Assembly (NCBI RefSeq): GCF_000002425.4
Contig: NC_037253.1
Span: 4,990,200 to 5,054,199, forward strand
Source: Physcomitrium patens
Lineage: Eukaryota > Streptophyta > Bryopsida > Funariales > Funariaceae
Direction: 5' to 3'
Length of the DNA: 64,000 nt
How positions within the stretch are numbered: the stretch's first letter is position 1; every line of letters starts with the position of its first letter. The notes beneath the pieces are model-generated. The model saw only the letters and a list, made by a program, of their open reading frames with translations. It was not told the DNA's origin and did not search any database. This document shows, one piece after another, positions 22,833 through 35,269 of this stretch. Position numbers and translations under genes: made by a program.

Positions 22833-24780
22833 CTTTAAATGAAGTGTGATAAAGATCTTAGTTTCACAAAAGACAACTCTTTTAAGTAATTTGAGAGCAT
22901 TTTAATATAAAAAATTCATTTTAAGATTAGTTATAAATAAAAAAATCTTAAGATGAATACATATCAAATGCATTGCAATTTGAAACATGGTTTTGTGATT
23001 TTGGACAAGCATTATTGAATAAGAATTTTGAATTAATAATATATATATATTAAAAACATAGATAAAAAATTACATCTTTTTTCTAAAGAAATGAAATAAA
23101 GAACAAAACCTTGAAAATATTTTTTAGAGTATGTTTGTATTAAAGATTTTAATTCTTTCTACTTTTTAACATAAAATAAAAATATAATTTTATTTTTGTA
23201 AAATTAAGAATGCCATCATTGTGGATACAAATTATTTTAGATTTATTAACTATAAACTTAAAAATCACATGAATAAGTTTCTAACTATGATAATAATTAT
23301 TTTTCAATGGTACATAGACAGAAGTCCAAAAGAATGATTAATATGTATCAACAAAAATATTCATAATACTATTCAATGTAAAAATGTAAAATTTAAAAAT
23401 AACAATAATGGTAAAAATAAAGACCATATAATTCTTTCAAAGCCATGTAATGGATTCTAGTAATTTTATTTTAGTCCAAGAAAAAAAAAATCAATAAAAA
23501 TTTCATCATTATAAAACTTGTTTAAATTCTATTGTTCAATTTATTCTAATTAGACACAAAAAATGAAATTTGAATCTGATTTGTTTTACAAATCGTTTGT
23601 TTATTTTTATATAAAATAAAAAAAGATGGAAAATACAATTTTATTTTATTTATTTTTATTCATTCTGTTATATTAATTATAAATTAGAAAAGAAAACCCA
23701 TTTGGCAAGTAAAACATATGTTAAATGCTTAGAAGAATTTTAACAGGCTATAAAATTCTTTATAATATATAGCCTACTAAATCACAATGTCTGCTATCAA
23801 TTTAATAGTGTATGTGAATGTCAAGATTGTAGTCACATGGTTTAGAATATTCAGACTAATTGTGCAAAAGAAACAGGAAAAGCTTGTGTGTGAAATTGGT
23901 ACAAAAGATGCTGATTCTAAAGGTCCAAGGTCAAAATTTGATTGTAATTCATACCTACTCATTTAATAAAATTAAAAATTAAATTGTAATACAGTTTTTG
24001 ATAAAGATTTCATACTTTTTATTTTATTTTTATAGAAATACGTTCAAAAAATATAAGTACCTTTTTGTTACAAATGACCAAACACAAAAATTACTATCAT
24101 GAGTCAAACACCAAATCTTATTTTGAAAACCATCCAATTTGAATTAAAATTTTCTCATAGTGCCAATTTCAAACTTCATATGGTAGTGAAGGTGTTGTCG
24201 TCTTTGTAAATATAAAATTTGAAGTTACCATAAGTCAAGTTGCAGTTGAAGGTTAGAGTAGATTTAATAAAACTTATTGTTTTGTCTATGATCCTCTACT
24301 TTTTCTTACACAAGATTTTTATTTTTACGTTTATTTTGAGAAACTATAAAATTCTTATAACACTGTTCACATCTGGAAGATTGTATTTTTATTTATTGTT
24401 TTAAAGCTTTACAGTAAAAATTAAACACATTTTAGTTGGAATTTTAAAGCAATTTTTTTATATTTTGTAATAGTATTTTTTTTTTTATTAACTTTATTTT
24501 TTAAAACTCTATGTAGATTATTGAAGCTAGATTACTTGTTTAGATTTACTGAAAGTATGTGTTGACAAAGAAAGAGGAGTGTTGTGTGTAATATTTAAGT
24601 TAAGACTATATGATAGTAAATCAGATTTAGCAAACAATTTCTAAGAAAAAAAAAATGATTATGTTTTATTGCAATTATTTGAAATTTGAAATCCACAAGT
24701 TGAAAATTGTCAATACATGGATTATAAATATAAAACTATTCAACTTTACATACATTTTTGCATCAATTCCACCATCCATT
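22833..24780. other. AT-rich intergenic, nothing recognised
   Basis: It has long A/T runs, no LTR and no retroelement peptide that I can recognise. Short frames such as 23777-23962 on the minus strand show no motif. Confidence 0.6.
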
Positions 24781-25173
24781 TATATCCATATATTTGCACC
24801 ATTTGATCCTAACCCATGAGCCAAAAAAGATTTGTGTCGACTTCAGTACATATTGGAAAGGCCTAAGAGCACACAAAACTTGGTTTTCTTACTTCTGTTA
24901 ACTGATAGAATAACAATAATAGCAGTGGCCATTTCACCAGTCAAAACGCAAAATAAATTGGGAAAGTTGGAAATCAGGTGTCCACGTCCCCAGCCCTGCA
25001 GAAATGTAAACTCTTAATACAAAGCTCTCAATACTCTGGACAAAAAGCCAATTCTACAGGACAGCTAAGAAGAAGATTGAGAGCAAAACCAGTCCAAAAA
25101 ATGTCACAATAATTCCATTTCTCACTCCCTCTCATGCACAATAATTCTATTATCACATGTGGATGTATGTATG

Positions 25174-25179
<6 letters not shown>

Positions 25180-25224
<45 letters not shown>

Positions 25225-25386
25225 TTGTTTGTTTGTTTGTTTGTTTTTGTTTTTTTTGTTTTTTTTGTTTTTTTTTTTTGCCTTGTTGATTTCTGAATGG
25301 TTTTCGTTTATTCCATTAAGCACTTTTAACCCCCCAAACCAATGTCAGAACTAACACACACACACACACACACACTCTCTCTCTCT
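25180..25386. repeat. Microsatellite cluster
   Basis: Adjacent runs change in steps: (AT)n at 25180-25206, (GT)n to about 25223, (GTTT)n to about 25245, T-rich to 25279, then (CA)n at 25353-25375 and (CT)n to 25386. Confidence 0.9.
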
Positions 25387-25741
25387 TGTTTGGGAGATGA
25401 TCCCAAATGCATCACACCCAAGTGTGTAGAAAAAGCAGGAAATGTGGTGCACAAAACGAAACATGTGCTTCAGAAACTCTCGGCGGCACCATGACGACGG
25501 AGCCATGGGTAGCTTTCAAAGCACCCAATCCACCCAGAAGAAGGAAATGCTTGGTTGCATGGCTGCTGCATGGTTGCTAGCTAACACATCTGATAAAGTC
25601 AGACAAGCAAGCAAACAAGCAGGCAGGCAGGATGAATGAATGGCTGATTGGATGTTGCGGAAGCCACAACAAATGCAGTGCCAGCTGTGCAATTGCGAGG
25701 TTTCAGTATGCAATTGGTTATGAAAGAAAGGGAGGAGGCGG

Positions 25742-26054
25742 AGGAGGAGGACAAACGGAAGTTTAATCAACCGAATGTGGATCAGGAGAGGAGGAGGAGG
25801 AGGAGGAGGAAAACGGGAGTTTAATCAACTGAATGCGGATCAGGAGAGGAGGAGGCGGTGGAGGAGGGGTCAGGGTCTCTGTTGTTGTTGTTGTTGTTGT
25901 GCGTGGGACGGCAACGGGGACAGGCATGACAGCAGTGAAAACGACGGAAGCCTCGTGAGAGCGTAGCAACAAACAGCAGGTGAAAACAACCAACCTAAGA
26001 TAGGGAAAACTTCGAAAAATAGAGAGAAAAAAAAAAAAAAAAAAAAAAAAAAAA
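25742..26054. repeat. Purine-rich minisatellite, GTT run and poly-A run
   Basis: A unit of about 58-60 bases is present twice: GGA-repeat followed by acggaagtttaatcaaccga (25751-25790) and again by acgggagtttaatcaactga (25810-25848). A (GTT)n run lies at 25880-25901 and an uninterrupted run of 28 A at 26027-26054. Confidence 0.85.
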
Positions 26055-28758
26055 CTGTTGAGAAGAAAATTGCAATCCCTTCCATGACCTGACAAGCGAG
26101 TTCGATTACCGAGAAAACATGAGGACCTGGGTCGGGTATTGGATTCCGGGAGTGTTCGAGGAGTCAGGAAACTGGATCGATCGACATTATCAGTATTTTC
26201 TGGCGCCGGAGAGTGGAAAATTGTGGAGCTAAAGGGGGTCAGCGATGGCCGGCCACATGCAGTGAGTGGCCCCTCCTCATGATGGATGGATGCATTGTTC
26301 GATCGATGGATCTCCTTCTGTTGCGCTACAGAAAACTCACTCAAGCAGTGGGTTTCCGTAGAATGGTTTTTCGTTGATTGTTGTCTAGTGCTCGGCGACC
26401 TCTCATGTGGGGGTGGTATTAGGCACGGTAGTTAGGTGTGAGGTGACTATACGCTACACCATCCTGAAGCTTCTGGATCCGTATTCAATCCCCCTACTCC
26501 ACTTGGATAGAATGGGTGTTGTTGGATGCAGGCCTGCCGCTGCAGGGGTGGCAGGTGTGGCAGGTGTAGCAGCAGGCCCGGCAGTTGTTGAGCTTTCATG
26601 TGGACATGACAGGTCTGACACTGACGACGGTAGTGCTGCCACCTGATGCCAGAAGCATTATTGAGCTATGTCTGATTTGTCAGAAAGAAAGAAAGAAAAA
26701 AGGTTTTGTTAGGGGACTGTTGCAGGATCATACTCTTCCGCTCATTCTCTTTCTCTATCTCACTTCCTGTGGTACCTGCTGATCATACTCTTGCGCAGAA
26801 ATACACGTACTGATCACACGCCAAGGATTGAAATACGAATGCACTACCCCTCTCATGCATGATTCTAATGGTTTCCTGTTCATTCTTGAGAACCGACTTC
26901 TTCTATATAGGTGAGAAATAGCTGAGTTGTAAATGCTGGCGGTTGCTGGAATGTGGGGGTATACTGTTGCAGACAGATTGCGAGCTATGATCTGCACTGC
27001 TGCTTTGAATGAGCAGATTGGCTTAGTAATGGACATAATCCAGGGAAATAAAGGAAGAAAAAGATAGATAGTAGAGATAAAAAAAAGAAGAAGAGAGCGA
27101 CGAATTGTACCCCACTTTGCATTACATTGTACTAAGTTTAAACAGTAAAACATTCAATTGGTCATCACCTGATGACTCTCAATCATTTCATCTGCTTTGC
27201 CCACCTTTAGAATCGGTGACACATTTAGTTTGGAATGTCTGAAGTTCGCCACCCGTGAGTGACAAATCCCCCCTTCTAGTCGAACTTCAGAATTGATGCC
27301 GAATCCACCAGCTTCCACTTGAATAATCCAGGCTCTTTTAACGTGTTCCTCATCAGTTTCTATTCAGCGCGATCTCAATATATATATTTTTTTTTCCCAC
27401 TTGGATGTTTTCCTGGCTACTCAGATCTTCGGAGCCCCACAAGCATAATGATCCTCTCCACCGGGCTACTCCAAATGATCCGAACCAAAATTAGCGTTAC
27501 CGATTGCCCCTCCGCTCTGAAAATTCCATGCAGGGCCCGCCAGATTTAGTAGTGGATATATTAGATTAGGCGTGTTTGAGGGGAGCGACACAAAATCCCA
27601 TCCTCCAATCTTCGTTTTTGTCTCACCACAAATAATCACCAAAAAGGTGGGCCCAGGTCTCTTTACCGTGAGGCATGAGTGAGGATGCTCTCTCTTACCG
27701 TGCACGTTTGATGTTTTTTTGAAACACAGGAGCATATTTTAAGTATATGCAAGAGTGAAAAGCAAAATCTATGTCCCATGTCACACGAAGCAACACCGTC
27801 CAAAGACTAGTGGAGGCTTAAATGGAGAAACTCAGAGCTTCTGTCAAACCAGCTGCCAGCTTCAGTAGCCATCAACATTTAAAACCCTAGTGGAATTTCC
27901 TCCACACAATTCAATGCCCCTCCTAACTGCTTAAAAATGTATTTTGCTGATCACGCTTGCACTCTGAAGAGATTGCGTTAACTAAGCGTTTAACGTTTTA
28001 GTTGAAGTCTTTCGAATTGAAATCCGAGGCGTTTCGTGTAATGTATTTCAGTGACCGGATTTATTGTTCAACTGGTGACATGAGTACCCAGTCATTTTGA
28101 GTATGTAAAACGTCTGTCCACACCCTAATGAAACACAATGTCAACAAGCTACGATTCTGATTCCTAGACGACAGTGGGAATCGGAACCCTCCTGCATATC
28201 TCATTTAGTGAAACTAGATTTTTGAAGAGAAAAAGCATACATTTCGGAGATTGCCCGCAGAAGTACATTGATTATTTTTACGCACCGGGCAGAAGGAAAG
28301 AAACAAATCGCTCTGCAATCGAGAGCTCGCTGGCGTGGTAGAAGGGTGTAAAAGCATGGCTAACTACAGCTCAGGTCTGTGAACTGTTCTGTAGGGGACC
28401 TGACGTGAGATTTATTGCTATCCTCCCCTCCGCGCGTCTCGCATCCTCCGTGACTGCTCCCTTGTCCACAGCGCCGGGCGATGGGCTTCACCTACGCAAT
28501 CGATGGTGTACGAATCAGTTTGTTTCACTCATCACTTTCATCGCGTGGACGGTCAAACATCACTCCGTTAATGTAGTGCTGTCATTGCATCCGGACTTGC
28601 GTGATTGGAGGTCCGTTGCAGTATTTGTACCAGTCACCCGGAAGGCGATCAGTTGTTTTTCTTCTTGAATTGATGTGTGTGTGTGAACCTGCAGACGAAT
28701 CGCTGGTTTTCTTCGGAGGTTTCCAGGGGGTAGTTTAAGCTTGTGTAACTTGAGAGCA

Positions 28759-30177
28759 ATGGCGTCTAGGAGGATGTTGGTAGTGGCGTTGCTAGGGTTG
28801 TGCATAGTCTCGGCTGTAGCGGTTGCAGATGTGAAAGAAGTGAAGCCGAACAATTATCCCAATTTCGAGTTTCACGAGTCGCCGGTTGTGTCTACCGCTG
28901 ACGAGAAGCCAAACAACTTCCAATCCTCGCAGCTTGATGCTCACAATGAAGAAGCCTCAACAAAGGAGTTCAAGCCCAATAACTACCCTGACTTCAAGTT
29001 CAAGGAGACGCCCGTGAACGAGGCATCTCCAGCTCACGTAGACAATGCGCACGACGCGTTTGCGAGGAATGACCACAACAGCTTGTACACGGTGCCGGAT
29101 GCGACCTATTGGTCGTCTCGGTCAGACGACCAATCGTCCAGCCATGAGACGTACTATGGAGACTCGCAATTCGAGTTTAATGTCCGGCAGGGAACGCAGG
29201 AAGTTAGTAGCTTCGAAAACACTCCATCGACGAAGGCGGTCTTCAAGACTGTACTTCCTGAGTACAAAGGCTCTGATGTCAGCAACAGATACCCCTCTTC
29301 GTACGAGATGATCAACGGGCGCAACCAGGAAACCAATTCCGGGAGGTTCAACCCTTTTGCCTCGAATGAAGTGCGGTTCACTAACGTTCACAAGACGCAA
29401 GTGCCGGGGGAGGATCACGCCTCTGGCAGTGAGCATTCCGAGCGCTCCGGCTCCAGCCAGTTCTACTCTCCTTCAAGCGACCCCGACTTCGCGTTTAGGT
29501 TCGCCAAGCCCGAGTCCACGACGCCGTCGAGTTTCGGTGACAACAAGTTCCAAGCCGACAACCAAGCCGATGAGAATGTTTACTCGCAGTTTCAGTTCGA
29601 CAATAGCGAGGCCACTAACGATCCCACTGCTACTTACGGCCGCACAACCCCCGTCCTTGCCGCAGGTAATGCGAAACAGCTAGTCGCTGGAGGAGGCCAT
29701 GGCTGCAGCCACATGTAAGCCTCTCCACTCTCTAAATGCTCTTTTTACGTGTTTCTCTTGACAGCAATACTCTGAAACCTTCGCTTTTTCGGTTTGAGAT
29801 TGCATGAAGAAGCTCATGAAACACCACATTTTTGTGGTTTTAGGTATTGGGCGGAGCACACCAAGCAATGGCCCTCGTTTTTTAACGTCAACACCCAAGT
29901 CGCCCAGGCATTCGGAACGAAAGCCGGTGAGGTGTATGGAACCACCACACTGTTTCAGGCTTTGTATGATAACCGTTCCGATGGGTACAGCCAGCTCCTG
30001 AGCCATGGAACCGCAGCTCTTCTCAACTCCTACATCATGCCGAACTATGGAGACCGCCACGACGCTGTGATTGATCAGTTTCTCGGTGCACTGGCTTCCC
30101 GGACTGCGGCTGGCGTTCAAGCGCAGAAATTCTTGAACAAAAACCATGCGTATGGACCCAACGAGTGCATGAACTAG
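28759..30177 (+). CDS. Secreted Ser/Asn-rich protein with C-terminal Cys/Tyr-Trp domain
   Basis: Two exons, 28759-29714 and 29844-30177, give 429 residues. The 129-base intron has a GTAAGC donor and a TTTTAG acceptor and splits the Met codon of CSHMYW. A clear signal peptide (residues 1 to about 24, MLVVALLGLCIVSAVAVA core) implies secretion or cell-wall location. Residues 25-310 are hydrophilic and likely disordered, with recurring aromatic motifs KPNNYPNFEF, KPNNYPDFKF, SQFEF, DFAFRF and SQFQF. The last ~115 residues form a compact domain: CSHMYWAEHTKQWPSFF, a FGT...YGTTTLFQAL stretch, HGTAALLNSY and a C-terminal Cys. In the predicted mature protein the only cysteines are C316 and C427, which could pair. 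The C-terminal pattern resembles a domain of some plant extracellular proteins and bacterial secreted proteins with Cys-x-x-x-Tyr-Trp-x-x-His. The function is unknown. Confidence 0.8.
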
Positions 30178-31400
30178 GAGCTGCGGCTTCCTCCTCCTCT
30201 ACCCCCATAATCTGATCCTCATCTTCTCCTATCATTTGCCTAAGTGCATGCAATGAATAGTACTAGGAATTGGTGACTTCGGAGATGGATCCCGTCGTGG
30301 CTCACACTTATTTAGTTACGACTCGACGTGTGTGTAACTGTGTCGGTTATTGCTACTGCACCAGTCGTTGGGCGGGTGTGATCTCCTCTAAAACTTCCTC
30401 AACATTGAGCTTTTGTTTGTACCAGGATGCAGGGTCTGTAGGCCGCACGGGTGATAATGCTTAGGCTCGTCCAGGTTTGAAAATTTTATGCATTCGTGCT
30501 CTAATAACAATCGAATCTCCTGCTTCGACGGCCTCATAATGTTCTGGACGTTGCACTTCGCTGCCCCGTGTTGTGATGGTATGTCTTCATTGTTGTCTTG
30601 CGAAGTCTCAAGTGAAGAAATTGAAGGGGTTGTGAAGGAGTGAATGAATCATTTGTCATTCCGAGTCATTTGTTGGCTATTTGATGTAACTTTCATACTC
30701 AGTGGATGTCCGAGTGAGAGTCAAATCGAAAGGATTTCACATACTACTTGCAGAAGTCACTTGTTTTCACAGGCTCATTGAGAATCTACGTTCTCTAAAC
30801 CCATGATCCACAACTTCTCATACTTCCGAACTAATTTCGATTCGTACGCTCCATCAGTCTGATTCAAAATAGACGAAATGCTTTAAATGTAAAACATTTG
30901 TGCCATAATGCTTCTCAAATCTAACTGTTTGCATACCCCATGCTCCGTCTCTCTAGCTGTGTCTACTTTCATTATAACAGAACCTGCTGCCATAATGTGC
31001 ACTGGACACAATCCCTCACCAGACAAGCTGCACAATTGCTGCAGTGCTGATCCTTGATCACTGTGGCCAATCCTCCAAACTAGACGACGCTGATCAAGCT
31101 GCTGTCATGCGTTGCAAACACCATTCACAGATTTGTTACGCGAACTGTGAAGGAAGGTCTCGCAGCTCTTGCCAAGGCATCACGCACTGTTTCATGCTCC
31201 TTCGTTTCTTAAATTCTTTTGTGTGAATGTTTTCACTTGCCTTCATTATCTTTTACTTAACTTTATGCATGAACAAATTAATTTTTATTGCAGCGAGAAG
31301 AGAACTTTGAAGTGCAATTCATGGTGGGATGAATTATTCTCAAGTCCATTCTTGATGAGTTAAATTAACATTCTTTAAGAAATATATTCCATTTTTCTTC
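30178..31400. other. 3' flank and intergenic
   Basis: Gene-like composition continues to about 31200, probably including the 3' UTR of the preceding gene. Short frames (31044-31226, 31169-31363) lack recognisable motifs. Composition then falls to AT-rich. Confidence 0.5.
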
Positions 31401-31407
31401 TCTTTTT

Positions 31408-31544
31408 CTAAAAGTTGTATTCTCCAATGGGTTTATTTATAATATTCTGTTATTAAGGGATGTTAGAATAGAAGAATAGATAAATGGAAGTTTAGCAAAG
31501 AATAAAGATGCTAATTAGAGACTACTGGAGAATACAACTTTTAG
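31408..31544. repeat. Perfect 19-base inverted repeat with 99-base spacer
   Basis: CTAAAAGTTGTATTCTCCA at 31408-31426 is the exact reverse complement of 31526-31544. Pairing does not extend further. It could be a miniature transposon remnant or a stem-loop; no obvious target duplication flanks it. Confidence 0.75.
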
Positions 31545-32234
31545 TGGAATAGGAGGAAAAATTAATCAAAAAATTAATCTAAAAATTATGGATTCTATCT
31601 TTAAAAAAACATATAAATCATTTATAGTAAAAATCAGATAGATGAGTATATTTTGTAGTTATTAAAAAACTTATCTCTACTCTAATAGAATTTTAGCTTT
31701 TTTCAAAATAGATTTATGAATTTTGTATTGTTATGCTTTTTAGGACTTTCATCTATTAAATTAATCATTTTTGCTCTAGTTCCAAATATTATTTTATTTT
31801 GGCCTTCTAATCTTGTAGCAATGTTACTACTTTTGTTGTTCTAGAACCTATGTAATTTTATAATTTTCGTGGTGTTTCTTATTTGTATTTTTCTGCTATA
31901 TTTAAGTTATATTTTTTTGTGGTAAATAGAATTATTGGCAATAATTTATACATAGTTGTATTTGTTAGCATCATATAATTTCTTTGATTAATCAAAAAAA
32001 CTATAAAATTATAATATTACACAAAAATAAAGTATTTTATAAGATAGGATATTTCAAAAGAAGTAAGAACATGTAGTATTTATTTTATTTATAATTGTAT
32101 TATGCATAAAATAGATTATTTTTAACAATAAAAGTACTATAGTTTCCTATGTTATTTGAGAAATTTAATACGAATTAAAGGCATCTTAAAAAAAATATAA
32201 TAAAATTATAAATATCTTACAAGCGATGGTATAG
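31545..32234. other. AT-rich intergenic, nothing recognised
   Basis: It contains long A/T runs without open frames of note, and lies between the inverted repeat and the LTR of element C. Confidence 0.55.
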
Positions 32235-32785
32235 TACCAAGAACAAGAATTCAAAGATTGTACACAAACAAGTAAGATGTATATTAGAGAGAGATGACTA
32301 AACAAAAGAAAAAGTAATTATACATATTCAAGAAGAAACTTGAATGACTAATATGAAAAATTAAAAAAACTAAAGACTTTTGAAATTAAACTAGAAAAGA
32401 GATAGGAGTGAATAAAAGTGAACAAGGCCTCACTTTTTTCTCTATGTACACTATTTAAATATAAGCTACATGGCAACTTTCTTTAAGACCTTTGACACAC
32501 ACCCAACTTAAAAAATATATGTCTAACTTGCAAGACAAGTTTTATGTAGGTGCACTATATAGCCAACTTGTATAATAAGTAGCCAACATGTGCAACATGT
32601 GGCCAATTTGCAGGCCAAATTTTCAATGTGTTAATCACATGTAGACACATATAAAGCCAAATTTGTATCTACAAAGCTTCTAAGAAGCTTGTACATAAGA
32701 TATTATCATCATTTATTTACTTCTACTTACTTCTACTTAATTCATCTTATTTAGGTAATTTCTAGTGTTAGTTATATCTATGACA
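32235..32785 (-). repeat. 3' LTR of element C
   Basis: It is 551 bases, the same length as the element A LTR and similar over its whole length (TACCAAGAACAAG at one end, TATCTATGACA at the other). It is directly followed on the + strand by ttacctctctttttaag, which is the polypurine tract when read on the minus strand. Confidence 0.85.
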
Positions 32786-34275
32786 TTACCTCTCTTTTTA
32801 AGCACTAGTTCCACAAGAAATAATGATCACATATTAAGAAAGTCTAAGATGTAATAAATTATATTTGTTATATATTTTGATGTTTATTTTCTTTAAAAAG
32901 TAGTTGATAGGTTCTTTCAACCATTGATAGTGTCTTATATTAGGACAAAAATACTAGTCTATTATTTGATCATTGTTAAAGTCTTTATAACTTTCTTCAA
33001 ATTAAATATTTGGAACTTTATTAAATTAAGGGTACATCTCATTTATGTAGCAATAATATATGGTTGTCTTAAAATACAAAAATATGTAAACATATCTTAT
33101 ATACAAAAATTTTGTTTATAAATAATATCTCCTATCATTCCATTGATATTTTACACAAGCTTCATAGAAATCTTCTTTTGAATTATTTGTTGATAATATC
33201 ATCTATCCATATTCAATAGTAATAGGCTAATTTTTTTATATATATAATTCTTTTAACATCAAATCAATTTCAACATCACAATCTATTAATAATACAATTT
33301 ATTTCTCTAATTCTCATAATTTTATCAAAGCTTTTGTAGTGGCCCTTGCTTAATAAATTTATAAATAATGATTAAAGGCTTGAATTATATATATATATAT
33401 TTATAAATCTAATTCTTAAAACATCTCCAAATATATTGCATTTCAACTTCTTCATATATATTATTTTCTATTCTTCATATTTATTATGCATTTGATGTCA
33501 TTGTATTTCTTTTAGATTATCATTTCTTCTTTTTTGTATCAATATCAACTTCAAGAAATTTATGCTTTTTATTTCTTAAAATTTTATTTATTTTAAATTC
33601 AATCTTTCCATCTGAAATTCGTTCTTCTAGTATCTTCTTCAAATTTGTAACAATCTCAATATACATTTGTGATCTCAGAGCATAAGTTTTTTTTCTTTAT
33701 GATTTTTTAGAATTTTTCTTTGCTTTAAAGAAACATACTCTATTGATTTTTCATGCATAGGAGTATATTTTGTTATTTTTTTTTTCTATTCTTCTTATTA
33801 TTTACAATGGTATTTCATTATTTTCAAATTTTATTCATTTTTCTTCTATTGATGCATCTTAATGACTCCTTGCAATAAATTTATGAACATATAATCTATC
33901 TATTGAATCATCTCACTTAAAAATTTATAAAATATTATTGCTAAAAAATTCTAAATTATTTCTAGTAATTTTGATTTTTTAGCATTATGCATTGCAGTTG
34001 ACATAAGAAACTAAAATCTCTTAAAAATTCAAGATTTATGATTAGATGTTTTCATAGATTTTCTTCCAATCAATATGTTGGTGTTTCATTTCGTCAGAAT
34101 ATATGCACTTTAAAATCATCTTTTAAAAATACCTCCATTCTTCTTTTATCAAAGTTTGTTTTCAATTTTTCTTCACTTTCTTTTTTTAAGTATACTATAC
34201 CATCATTGAAAAAAAAATTATTCCTTTGCATAGCACTTTTGTGAAATCTTTACACTCCATTCTTCAATGATCTAT

Positions 34276-34826
34276 TGTCAAGGACAAGAACTCAATGAAA
34301 AAATAATTCAGACAAGTGTGCCTTCACTCAAAGAAAGGTAACAAAATATAAATAAATAAGTATGTATATTGAAAGAGAAACTAGAATGGCTATTGCCAAA
34401 AGAAAAGAAAACTAGAGACCCTTGAAATTAGACTATAAGCAAGAAAAGAGTTGACAAGAGTGAAGAAGGCTTCATTCTTGTCTCTATATATACTATCTAA
34501 CTAAGGGCTACGTGGAGATGTTCTATAAGACCTCCAATATGTGTTGACTTTGTAGGATACATGCCTTGACTTACAAGGCAAGTTTTTCTATATGTGGGCC
34601 ACATAGTTAGCTTGGTCTTCAAGCTAACAACATGTGTGGCACATGGCCAACTTGTTGACCACGTTTCTAATCCAAAAAGTCAATTAAAGACACCTATGAA
34701 GTCAAAGTATCATCTATGAAGCTTCTAGGAAGCTTCCAGATCAAATACTATAGAATTAACTTACTTTTACCTACTTTTATTTATTTCTACATATTTGTAT
34801 ATGTAATTATGAGTATGTCCGTGATA
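34276..34826 (-). repeat. 3' LTR of element A
   Basis: It starts TGTCAAGGACAAG and ends GTCCGTGATA (GACA in the other LTR). It contains the R-region-like block ttgacaagagtgaagaaggc and a tctctatatatacta promoter element (as read on the + strand). Confidence 0.93.
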
Positions 34827-34845
34827 TTACCCCCCCTTCTAGAGG
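34827..34845 (-). other. Polypurine tract of element A
   Basis: On the minus strand it reads as a purine run with seven G, immediately 5' of the 3' LTR. This is the standard plus-strand priming site in LTR elements. The same motif recurs at about 40310-40326 inside the inverted segment. Confidence 0.85.
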
Positions 34846-35269
34846 CGAGTTCCATGAAAAGCGGTCATCATACATTGAAGAAATCTATGATGAGACGAAT
34901 TGTATTTGCTATATACTCTGATCTTTGTTCTCTTCGAAGATGATTGATAGGGCCTCTTAACCATCAGTAGTGTCCCATACCAGGGTGCGGAAGACCACCC
35001 AATTATTTGATCATTGTTGAGGCCTTCATAACTTCCTTCGAATAGAACATTTGGAACACCATCAGGAGTTGTTCTTACCTCTAACAAAATCAACAAACAT
35101 CGGGAATCCCTTCCCATGTTGTGATACAAAACGAGTTGTATCTCGTCATCTATTCGAGGAAGAACATGTCGTTCTTGAAGATCTTCATCTCAATTGTGTC
35201 GTCTTAAAGGTTGTGACAATCGTAATGTCTCGTCCGACACGTCAGCAAATGAAGGCTCTTTAGTCAAAT

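Larger units (their letters stand above)
24781..28700. other. Moderate-GC stretch without a recognised gene
   Basis: Composition is gene-like from about 24780, but open frames are short or made of simple sequence. The largest (minus strand, 26344-25763) includes runs of Phe, Thr, Pro and Ser encoded by poly-A, GTT, GAG and similar repeats and is unlikely to be a protein. The part from about 28300 is probably the promoter and 5' leader of the gene at 28759. Non-coding transcripts cannot be excluded. Confidence 0.5.

Noticed and set aside
25763..26344. 193-codon minus-strand open frame
   Set aside because: It is largely built from simple repeats read as Phe, Thr, Pro and Ser runs (poly-A, GTT, GAG tracts) and has no domain.
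29122..29436. Antisense and alternative-frame ORFs in the secreted-protein gene
   Set aside because: The sense frame has a signal peptide, consistent splice sites and a conserved C-terminal pattern; the others have nothing.
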